A stretch of DNA of 10,851 bases from CAZGMN01 sp964645765 (lineage in GTDB: Bacteria; Acidobacteriota; Aminicenantia; Aminicenantales; Aminicenantaceae): the NCBI GenBank assembly GCA_964645765.1, contig CAZYBE010000061.1, positions 1-10,851 of the forward strand, in the 5' to 3' direction. Shown here in pieces: positions 1 through 5,016 of this stretch. Each line of letters opens with the position of its first letter. Position 1 is the first letter of the stretch. A program made the position numbers and the translations under genes. A model generated the notes under the pieces. It did not search any database and was not told where the DNA came from. It saw nothing but the letters and a program-made list of their open reading frames with translations.

Positions 1-230
1 GTTCCCGTCTTGAGGTCCTGCGCGCGGTTTCAACTGATGCCGCCGGGCCAAAATCGAAAAGCGCCACCTAACAAGCAAAGGAACTGGAGTAGAACGCTCC
101 TATCAAGTCCAGCTGATGAGGGTCAAGGAAATTGTGCGCTGCCATTAAAAGTTTATTCAAACTCTGAAAGTCTTGTCTGACTGCTATCTAAGAATTTTGT
201 CCTAGGATGGATAATTTGATCGCCCATTTT
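1..230. other. Non-coding stretch, no gene recognised
   Basis: I see no convincing ORF, RNA gene or repeat here. A short imperfect inverted repeat (CTGGA 84-88 with TCCAG 108-112) and a lone R''-like box (ACCTAAC 66-72) are the only structures, and both could be chance. The stretch may be the long untranslated front of cassette 1, or the edge of an attI/upstream cassette that lies outside the window. Confidence 0.4.
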
Positions 231-259
231 TTGACTATTGATTATCTTTTGTTTATATT
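231..259 (+). promoter_or_regulatory. Sigma70-type promoter of cassette 1 gene
   Basis: The -35 is TTGACT (231-236) and the -10 is TATATT (254-259), with a 17-bp spacer. The surroundings are very AT-rich. It sits about 55 bp before the start codon. Most integron cassettes lack promoters and depend on Pc, so an internal promoter could also feed cassettes 2 and 3 downstream. Confidence 0.6.
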
Positions 260-315
260 ATCTCACATATTTTAAAGCCATTTAAGAGATCATGAACGAA
301 GATAAGAGGTGAATG

Positions 316-576
316 ATGAAAATTATGAAACGAAGAAACAGATTCTATGATACGTCGCGATTCGGCCAACCTGAGATTCGGGTTTACCACAAAAAGGGAA
401 CCGCCAAGCGTTGCCCCCGGTATCTTTTTAAGTGCGGATGTTGTGAGGAGAAAATCGAGGTCCATTATTCTAAGGACGGACTTGAAATCGGTGGAGTAAA
501 CGGTGCAATCGAGGACTGGCGGGAGATTCTTCTACCGCTCCTTCTAATAAAGGATGTAGCTTCATCAATTGCATGA
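316..576 (+). CDS. Small cysteine-rich hypothetical protein (cassette 1)
   Basis: This is an 86-residue protein with no function I can name. The N-terminus is strongly basic. The middle has a cysteine cluster (C33, C40, C42, C43, in RCP...KCGCC) that could bind a metal. A segment with alternating charged and hydrophobic residues (about 45-60) and a hydrophobic WREILLPLLL stretch (about 67-76) follow. The last stretch is too short and amphipathic to call a membrane helix with confidence. A GAGG core (306-309) of an AAGAGGTGA site lies 6 bases before ATG 316. The ATG at 313 is only 3 bases from it and the ATG at 325 is 15 away, so 316 is preferred. The gene is followed 50 bp later by its attC, as usual for a cassette gene. 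The general look (a short protein with a CGCC-type motif) is like other cassette hypotheticals I have seen, but I cannot assign a family. Confidence 0.7.
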   Translation: MKIMKRRNRFYDTSRFGQPEIRVYHKKGTAKRCPRYLFKCGCCEEKIEVHYSKDGLEIGGVNGAIEDWREILLPLLLIKDVASSIA

Positions 577-626
577 AAAAATAGAAGAATTATGAAGTAT
601 CATATTTGCAAATGGAAAAGAGCTGC

Positions 627-684
627 GTTTAACAAATCATTCCGGCGGACGACTGATAGCCGCCGCTGATTTTATTCGTTCGAC
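627..684 (+). repeat. attC recombination site between cassettes 1 and 2
   Basis: R'' is GTTTAAC (627-633) and R' is GTTCGAC (678-684). Between them an imperfect hairpin forms from the CCGGCGG side and the GCCGCCGCTGA side. R'' and R' pair imperfectly here because in a linear array they belong to different cassettes: R'' to cassette 1, and the TTCGAC part of R' to cassette 2. The cleavage point is between G678 and T679. The short length (58 bp) is within the attC range. Confidence 0.75.
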
Positions 685-2531
685 CAGACGGCAAGGACAT
701 ACTTCACGATCATGCATCCTCTGACGAGTCACATCAAGACCTTCTCCCTTGTAGTTTTGATAATGACCCAGTCGGTGGCCCTTGTGCCTGCTGCGGCTCA
801 GAGAATGCTCAACGGCGAAAGAGTCACTGAAGCAGAAGGCGGAGAGAAGCCGATAGGCGTAGTAATGGGTCAAGAGGACGATGCTTTCCTCTCTCTTGCC
901 CAGGAAATCGCTCGCGAGGACGGTCTGATTATGACTCATTCTCTCGCCGAAGCCCTGGGCCACAATCCGGAGTTCCTGATCTGGGTGGCCTCGCCGGAAC
1001 GGCTCGACGAGCCTGCCTTGATACAGTTCGGGCAGGAGCTGGGAAAACGGAATTCCTGTGTGGCCGCGGGAATTATATCAGCCTCATCGGCCGAGCAAGC
1101 TCGAGCATTGTGGGAGCGCAGAACAGTGAAAAACGCAACTAGGCTCACGTTTGCGTCGCCCATCGATGGCGTGATTATGTGTGATGGGCCGGAGACCATT
1201 CGTCGAGACTTCAGCGTTGCCAGCGTCCAGGACGCGCTGCTTCATTCAGACTACGTGCACTATAGCGGCCACGGCACACCGAGGAGTTGGGCTAAGTTTC
1301 GCTTCGACAGAATCCCTGAGCTTCCGCCGATTGTGGTTTCTGCGGCCAGTTGCCAGACCTTTCGTCCATGGATGGGCGAGAACATAGCGCGCCGGTTCGT
1401 GGATCGTGGAGTTGCTGCCTACGCCGGCTTCCCGTGGTCTCCGGTGGGAGACTATTTCATGGGAGACAAGATGGGGTTTCCTTTCCGCTACTCCTGGCCT
1501 GGCTGCTCCTTGGGCCACATCGTTCAGATTCTGAACCAAGGCTCACTCAAAGCCTTCGCACGCTTTCCTCAGTGCTTCCTTCTGGGTGATCCTCGCATTT
1601 CCATGAATGAAGCCGTGCCGGCCCAGGTCGTCCGCGACGAGACGCGGAAAGGCATCCGGACCATCATGTACCGAGATTGCCCGGCAGGAGTATTGCCGTT
1701 GCGTATTCCTGACGGTGCGAAGTATGCCTACATAGAGGTATTGGGCAACACCGCTGCCTCGCGCAGCGACCTGTTTTACAACTGTCGCCTTCAGTTCGCG
1801 GATATTCGGCATGACAAGTTTGTTCTCGTGCAGACCGGTGGTGGTGAACTGACCTTGCGGCTGAAAGAAAAGCCCTCTACGGCATGGCTCTGGTGGGATA
1901 CGACGAAGGACTTCCTCGACTTGATCCTGCCCGCCAGGTCTGACACGTTCAGTCTCACGCTGGTCGGTTTTCTGGCCATTTTTCCGCTCGCGTGGTGGCG
2001 AGCGCGGAAGAGACGAATGCCGGGATCCTCCCTTCTTGGGGCAATCGTGGTGGGGCTGATTTTCGGCGCTGGCACATGGGCTTATGCTTCGATTCGACAG
2101 GGAACAGCCACGGTGACGGCAGCCTCAATCGATGTTCGTTGGGTTTCCTATGCCGCTGATGCCCTCTTGATTGCATGCGCCGGGGTTCTTTTTCTCAGTT
2201 GCACCAGAATCTGGGCGAAAGCATTCACAGTCCTTTGGTCCACGTTTCCCAGCTTCATCATTCCTCTGCTTCTTCCAGTTGGCTGGCTGATGCAGCATCT
2301 TCGAAAGATACCAGATTTCGCCCATAGTCACGTTCCTCTGGCGATGCTGGCCGGAGTTACTTTGAAAGCCGGATTGTTCCTTCTGCTGTTTCTGATGCTC
2401 TCCGGCTTGGTGAAGTCCGGCCCGAAGCCGGGCGGCTCGGTCGAACCAAGCGCTCCAGCGAATGACGGCTCCACAACGCCTGTTGGTAATTCGGATGTCT
2501 CGGAAGGGAGCAGTCATCCGTGAGCTTAGCG
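679..2531 (+). mobile_element. Integron gene cassette 2 (C25-like peptidase)
   Basis: The cassette begins TTCGACC (679-685) and ends at G2531. Its own R'' with the preceding base reads GGTCGAAC (2439-2446). This is the exact reverse complement of the circular junction GTTCGACC, an 8-bp match. That match is what a circularised cassette requires, and it fixes both edges from the sequence alone. It carries a single gene that fills almost the whole cassette and is clearly more G+C-rich than cassettes 1 and 3. At about 1.85 kb it is large for a cassette. Confidence 0.85.
712..2523 (+). CDS. Secreted C25/caspase-fold cysteine peptidase with multi-pass membrane tail
   Basis: This 603-residue protein is probably a clan CD (gingipain C25/caspase-like) peptidase held at the membrane. 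Residues 1-30 look like a Sec signal peptide (hydrophobic FSLVVLIM core, AAAQ cleavage region). The catalytic His candidate is H187 in YSGHG and the Cys candidate is C214 in SAASC, spaced as in C25 and caspase folds. GVAAYAGFPWS (233-243) and FLLGDPRI (289-296) match the later C25 strands. Residues about 310-390 look like a beta-rich domain. About five hydrophobic helices follow: 411-429, 441-459, 480-497, 502-526 and 542-566. This puts the peptidase domain outside the cytoplasm. The frame is open only from 670, and ATG 712 is its first usual start; I see no clear ribosome site, which is common for cassette genes. From V577 to the stop the protein is encoded by attC DNA, so that tail is probably not functional. 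The substrate is unknown, and the membrane-anchored architecture is not one I recognise. Confidence 0.8.
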   Translation: MHPLTSHIKTFSLVVLIMTQSVALVPAAAQRMLNGERVTEAEGGEKPIGVVMGQEDDAFLSLAQEIAREDGLIMTHSLAEALGHNPEFLIWVASPERLDEPALIQFGQELGKRNSCVAAGIISASSAEQARALWERRTVKNATRLTFASPIDGVIMCDGPETIRRDFSVASVQDALLHSDYVHYSGHGTPRSWAKFRFDRIPELPPIVVSAASCQTFRPWMGENIARRFVDRGVAAYAGFPWSPVGDYFMGDKMGFPFRYSWPGCSLGHIVQILNQGSLKAFARFPQCFLLGDPRISMNEAVPAQVVRDETRKGIRTIMYRDCPAGVLPLRIPDGAKYAYIEVLGNTAASRSDLFYNCRLQFADIRHDKFVLVQTGGGELTLRLKEKPSTAWLWWDTTKDFLDLILPARSDTFSLTLVGFLAIFPLAWWRARKRRMPGSSLLGAIVVGLIFGAGTWAYASIRQGTATVTAASIDVRWVSYAADALLIACAGVLFLSCTRIWAKAFTVLWSTFPSFIIPLLLPVGWLMQHLRKIPDFAHSHVPLAMLAGVTLKAGLFLLLFLMLSGLVKSGPKPGGSVEPSAPANDGSTTPVGNSDVSEGSSHP

Positions 2532-2537
2532 TTAGAT
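2440..2537 (+). repeat. attC recombination site between cassettes 2 and 3
   Basis: R'' is GTCGAAC (2440-2446), followed by a CAAGCGCTCCAGCG L''-like arm. The L' arm GAGCTTAGC precedes R' GTTAGAT (2531-2537), which fits the GTTRRRY consensus. Cleavage is between G2531 and T2532. The left half lies inside the peptidase gene, whose stop codon (2521-2523) sits in the right arm. Length is 98 bp. Confidence 0.8.
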
Positions 2538-2573
2538 TGCAAAAAGAAATAAATTGCACTAAACTACAAAAAT

Positions 2574-2816
2574 ATGAGTCCTACGGTATTCAGAGAGAAA
2601 GGATATAGATTTTATTTTCTTTCAAATGAAGAGAAACGAATCCATATTCATGTGACATGCGAAGATGGAGAGGCAAAGTTTTGGCTTGAGCCAATAGTGT
2701 CTTTGGCGGTTAATCATGGATTGACTCCAAGAAAGTTAATAAAAATTCATAAAATCATAGAGGAGCATGAAGATGAAATCATTAAAGCATGGCAAAGGCA
2801 TTTCGGTAAGCGTTGA
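2574..2816 (+). CDS. DUF4160 family protein
   Basis: This 80-residue protein matches the DUF4160 family over its full length. It has the N-terminal FREKGYRFYFLSNE strand region, the IHIHV motif (about residues 23-27), AKFWLEP (34-40) and a C-terminal helical part with KIHKIIEEHEDEI ending in W..HFG. DUF4160 genes are commonly found next to DUF2442 genes, including in integrons and near toxin-antitoxin loci. The pair is often treated as toxin-antitoxin-like, but a mechanism is not established to my knowledge. The start is the first ATG after the cassette edge, 42 bases in, without a visible Shine-Dalgarno. It overlaps the next gene by about 44 bp, so the two are probably translated together. 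Confidence 0.85.
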   Translation: MSPTVFREKGYRFYFLSNEEKRIHIHVTCEDGEAKFWLEPIVSLAVNHGLTPRKLIKIHKIIEEHEDEIIKAWQRHFGKR

Positions 2817-3081
2817 AAATATAACTCCCTTTGGCATTTGGCTTTTTGTAAAAGGAAAGGAATATTTCCTGAGTTATCAAGATTATCCATACTTTAAAGA
2901 CCAGACATTGAATTCTATTCATAATGTTCAATTGCTGCATGGCTATCATTTATATTGGCCGGAATTGGATGTCGATCTGGAAATTGATAATCTCGAAAAC
3001 CCTGAAAAATATCCGCTCAAATCAAAAATCAAGCCGAATCTAACGAATCATTCCAGCGGGCGAGAAGATGCGCGGCGCTGA
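2773..3081 (+). CDS. DUF2442 family protein with attC-encoded C-terminus
   Basis: This is a 102-residue DUF2442 protein. Family features seen are FGIWLFVKGKEYFLSY (about 20-35), YPYFKD (38-43), a VQLLHGYHLYWP stretch (52-63), LDVDLEID and the ending NPEKYPL (76-82). An AGGAG (2761-2765) lies 7 bases before ATG 2773; the earlier in-frame ATG at 2767 is only 1 base away, so 2773 is preferred. The gene starts inside the DUF4160 gene, which suggests translational coupling and a joint role, perhaps antitoxin or partner. Residues from about 89 (NLTNHSSGREDARR) are read from the attC site, with the stop codon in the L' arm. The natural family end is about residue 85, so the extra tail is a product of cassette formation. 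Confidence 0.85.
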   Translation: MKSLKHGKGISVSVENITPFGIWLFVKGKEYFLSYQDYPYFKDQTLNSIHNVQLLHGYHLYWPELDVDLEIDNLENPEKYPLKSKIKPNLTNHSSGREDARR

Positions 3082-3096
3082 ACACCACCGTTAGGC
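3038..3096 (+). repeat. attC recombination site between cassettes 3 and 4
   Basis: R'' is ATCTAAC (3038-3044) and R' is GTTAGGC (3090-3096), both matching the consensus RYYYAAC / GTTRRRY. The L'' arm TTCCAGCG pairs with the L' arm CGCTGAA. One C in the left arm is unpaired, the typical extrahelical base that sets recombination polarity in attC hairpins. This is the best-formed of the sites in the window. Confidence 0.85.
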
Positions 3097-3137
3097 AGCA
3101 AGACATTTCAATTAAAACAACCAGAAGGAGAAACCCG

Positions 3138-3242
3138 ATGAAGGGAAATATCGCTTATTGCGGATTGGTTTGCGATGCATGCCCCATCCACTTATGGTAT
3201 TCATCTCACTGCCTCGTCAATTATTTGCACCTGGAGTTTTAA
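3138..3242 (+). pseudogene. Truncated DUF3795 family gene
   Basis: A strong AAGGAG (3125-3130) lies 7 bases before ATG 3138. The first 19 residues, MKGNIAYCGLVCDACPIHL, are the hallmark start of DUF3795 proteins (cysteine-rich, probably metal-binding). After PIHL the family similarity ends abruptly and the frame stops after 34 codons, against well over 100 residues for a complete member. The break near 3192 is best explained by a deletion or recombination that removed the rest of the gene. The preserved ribosome site and N-terminus suggest that the loss is recent. Confidence 0.65.
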
Positions 3243-3314
3243 TTCCTCAGGTGGAAGTTTGCTGATGCCAATATTCCTTCTGGAGTTTTTGGGGATAATG
3301 GGTGAAGCTTTCAT
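3201..3314 (-). other. Short minus-strand ORF fragment, unrecognised
   Basis: A 37-codon frame (MKASPIIPKN...QIIDEAVR) that stays open 30 bases upstream of its ATG. It reads like the soluble C-terminal end of a real protein (charged, helix-forming LPPEELKLQVQIIDEAVR) rather than random sequence. There is no ribosome site before the ATG. It may be a gene fragment joined to the broken DUF3795 gene. I cannot assign a family. Confidence 0.25.
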
Positions 3315-3344
3315 CTCGTTGAGGATATGAGAGATTATTGACTC

Positions 3345-3364
3345 TTAAAGCGCTTGGTTGGGCG
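3345..3364 (+). repeat. Possible right half of a degenerate attC
   Basis: AGCGCTTG followed by GTTGGGC (3358-3364) fits the L'/R' end of an attC (GTTRRRY). No matching left half is present within 250 bp upstream. It may be the scar left when cassette 4 was rearranged, and may mark the end of the array. It could be chance. Confidence 0.3.
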
Positions 3365-3379
3365 GCTTAAATATGCAAT

Positions 3380-3544
3380 CTACTTTCTTCTTGAGATTGC
3401 AATACTCATCAAGCCAAGCACGCCAATCCCAATCGCACCAGCAGTAGAGTAGCTTCCCTTTGCAAACAGAAACATCAGAGCTGCGATGACCACCAAGACT
3501 ATGCCAACAATGAAGCGAGATTTGTTCAATTGAGAGAACTTCAT
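3380..3544 (-). CDS. Small two-helix membrane protein
   Basis: A 54-residue protein of unknown function. A basic, hydrophilic start (MKFSQLNKSR) is followed by two hydrophobic segments, about 11-28 (FIVGIVLVVIAALMFLFA) and 34-50 (glycine-rich AGAIGIGVLGLMSIAI), and a SRRK tail. The short basic ends suggest a hairpin with both ends in the cytoplasm. A perfect AAGGAGG (3551-3557) 6 bases upstream fixes ATG 3544; the longer frame up to 3571 starts upstream of this site and is rejected. The gene is divergent from the hydrolase, with an inverted repeat in the shared region. It could be a cassette gene in reverse orientation or a chromosomal gene. No family is assigned. Confidence 0.7.
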   Translation of the reverse strand: MKFSQLNKSRFIVGIVLVVIAALMFLFAKGSYSTAGAIGIGVLGLMSIAISRRK

Positions 3545-3578
3545 TTCTGACCTCCTTGAATTGGCCGCCAAATATTAA

Positions 3579-3598
3579 TATACAATGTCCATTGTATA
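3579..3598. promoter_or_regulatory. Perfect 9-bp inverted repeat, possible operator
   Basis: TATACAATG and CATTGTATA are separated by TC. The palindrome lies between two divergent genes, immediately upstream of the plus-strand -35 (3602) and about 35 bp upstream of the minus-strand start codon (3544). That position fits an operator for a dimeric regulator acting on one or both genes. It has no T-run, so a terminator is unlikely. Confidence 0.5.
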
Positions 3599-3601
3599 GA
3601 A

Positions 3602-3630
3602 TTTACATCAAAAAACGCATCCTGTATATT
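3602..3630 (+). promoter_or_regulatory. Sigma70-type promoter of the hydrolase gene
   Basis: The -35 is TTTACA (3602-3607) and the -10 is TATATT (3625-3630), with a 17-bp spacer. It lies about 70 bp before the GTG start at 3699. Confidence 0.55.
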
Positions 3631-3698
3631 AATAGAAAGTTTGGGCCGGCTCTTGTGTATGAATAGCGGAGAAGGTCACCCTAAAAGAGGAGAACGAT

Positions 3699-4999
3699 GT
3701 GACAAATAATAGCAGAACATTCACATTCCCAGTTGGATACCATGCGTTCCATAAAGACCACCTCTTCAATTNNNNNNNNNNNNNNNNNNNNNNNNNNNNN
3801 NNNNNNNNNNNNNNNNNNNNNNNNNNNNNNNNNNNNNNNNNNNNNNNNNNNNNNNNNNNNNNNNNNNNNNNACATTCACATTCCCAGTTGGATACCATGC
3901 GTTCCATAAAGACCACCTCTTCAATTACCAGCTCAATCGTTGGCACTCCCTCGGATACGCCAGGTTTGAGGACATGAAAGATGTCGGTCAAAATATTACA
4001 ACGTTTGAGGATTGGAAAATTGAAATGCTCAAACTGGCAGAGAAAGCCGTCTCTGAAAAGCGGTTTATGAACGCAGCCTTTTATTACCGGGCTGCCGAAT
4101 TTTTTATTTTATCGGATGACCCGGAGAAAGAACGTCTCTATGATGCGTTCATTGACCTTTTTTATAGAGCTTTTCATGATCATGACATTGAAAGACTTAC
4201 AATACCTTATACAGGAACATTTCTGCCCGCAATAAAAACATCTCCCGTGAGTGGGAATAAGAAAGGCACCATCGTCATGCACGGGGGGTTCGACTCCTTT
4301 ATCCAAGAATTTTACTCTTGGATGAGATATTTTTCAGGTCATGGGTATGAAGTGATTGCTTTTGAAGGTCCTGGCCAGGGTGCAGCTCGCAAGAAATATG
4401 GACTTGCTCTAAATCATGAATGGGAAAAGCCTGCCAAAGCTATTTTAGATTATTTCCAACTGAATGATGTTACCTGGCTCGGAATATCAATGGGCGGATA
4501 TTTTTGTTTTAGAGCTGCAGCTTTTGAACCACGAATAAAAAGAGTTATAGCTTCAGGCATTGCATTTGATTATACGCAAATCCCAAATATTGTAAGTCAA
4601 TTTATTATGAAATTATTTTTTGCACATTTCAGAAATTTTACAAATAAAGTGACTTTAAAGAAAATGAAAAAGGACAGAATGCATGCGTGGACATTAGGTA
4701 ACCTGATGTATGTTACAGATAAAAAGACACCTATGGACGCGGCCGGTGTCATGCTCCAGATGAATGCGAAAAATCTTCACTCAGAATTGGTAACACAAGA
4801 TGTTCTGATTCTTACAGGAAGAAACGATCGTTTCATTCCGTTTAAGATGCATGACATGCAGGTCAAGGCATTAACTCATGCCAATTCTGTAACTGCCAGG
4901 GTGTTCACAAAGGAAGAGCACGCCCAAAATCATTGCCAAATAGGAAACATCGGTCTTGCACTTGAGGTAATGGTTCAATGGATTGAAAAAAAATCATAA
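3699..4999 (+). CDS. Alpha/beta hydrolase, interrupted by an assembly gap
   Basis: A serine hydrolase of the alpha/beta fold, close to FrsA/prolyl-oligopeptidase-type esterases. Numbered from the in-frame ATG at 3974, it has the HGG oxyanion loop (103-105), the nucleophile S172 in GISMGG, the acid D285 in LTGRNDRFIP and a catalytic His in EHAQNHCQIG (H320 most likely, as HCQ is conserved in this group). An N-terminal helical region (about 10-70) precedes the hydrolase domain. The true start is probably GTG 3699, with GAGGAG (3687-3692) 6 bases upstream. It reads TNNSRTFTFPVGYHAF into the gap. If the duplicated 55 bp and the Ns are collapsed, the frame continues without a break to the downstream part and gives about 381 residues. 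In the sequence as written, the extra 155 bases shift the frame, so automatic calling would start at 3974. There are no membrane segments or signal peptide. The substrate is unknown. Confidence 0.8.
3717..3771. repeat. 55-bp direct copy, left of gap
   Basis: Identical to 3872-3926. The two copies directly flank the N run, so this looks like overlapping contig ends, not a biological repeat. Confidence 0.9.
3772..3871. other. Assembly gap of exactly 100 N
   Basis: One hundred Ns, a standard placeholder size. The 55-bp overlap of both flanks equals a k-mer size commonly used by de Bruijn assemblers, so real missing sequence is probably zero. Confidence 0.95.
3872..3926. repeat. 55-bp direct copy, right of gap
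   Basis: Identical to 3717-3771. It encodes TFTFPVGYHAFHKDHLFN in the hydrolase frame, which continues to the ATG at 3974 without a stop. Confidence 0.9.
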
Positions 5000-5016
5000 T
5001 CCACTAAAATTTTTAA

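Larger units (their letters stand above)
1..678 (+). mobile_element. Integron gene cassette 1 (left edge not visible)
   Basis: This cassette holds one small gene (316-576), and its attC left half (R'' GTTTAAC) lies at 627-633. The right boundary is the G at 678, just before cassette 2. The left boundary should read TTAAAC, the complement of its R''; no such string occurs in 1-312. The cassette therefore starts left of the window or its first box has drifted. The start coordinate given is only the window edge. Confidence 0.5.
2532..3090 (+). mobile_element. Integron gene cassette 3 (DUF4160 + DUF2442 pair)
   Basis: The cassette starts TTAGATT (2532-2538). Its own R'' region reads AATCTAAC (3037-3044), the exact reverse complement of GTTAGATT. 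The 8-bp agreement fixes both edges. It carries two overlapping short genes and is markedly more AT-rich than cassette 2. Confidence 0.85.
3091..3358 (+). mobile_element. Decayed integron cassette 4 (right edge uncertain)
   Basis: The left edge TTAGGC (3091-3096) is clear. A GTTGGGC box at 3358-3364, preceded by AGCGCTTG, looks like the right half of an attC and may mark the right edge. The expected own R'' (GCCTAAC) is missing, so the cassette seems to have lost its middle and the left half of its attC. It contains the front of a DUF3795 gene and a short opposite-strand fragment. Confidence 0.4.

Noticed and set aside
66..72. ACCTAAC, an R''-like attC box
   Set aside because: No GTTRRRY partner with a pairing arm follows within about 100 bp, and no cassette edge with the complementary TTAGGT is seen. 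A 7-bp match to a loose consensus can be chance.
637..963. Minus-strand ORFs of 60-144 codons opposite the peptidase gene
   Set aside because: They are shadows of a G+C-rich coding gene, with no ribosome sites and no family features.
3350..3364. GCCCAACCAAGCGCT on the minus strand as the left half of an inverted attC
   Set aside because: It fits R''/L'' on the minus strand, but cassettes nearby all run on plus and no matching partner box lies at lower coordinates. A plus-strand R' reading is simpler.
3717..3926. 55-bp direct repeat as a biological repeat or CRISPR-like unit
   Set aside because: The only two copies directly flank the artificial N run and restore a gene frame when merged. Contig-end overlap explains it better.
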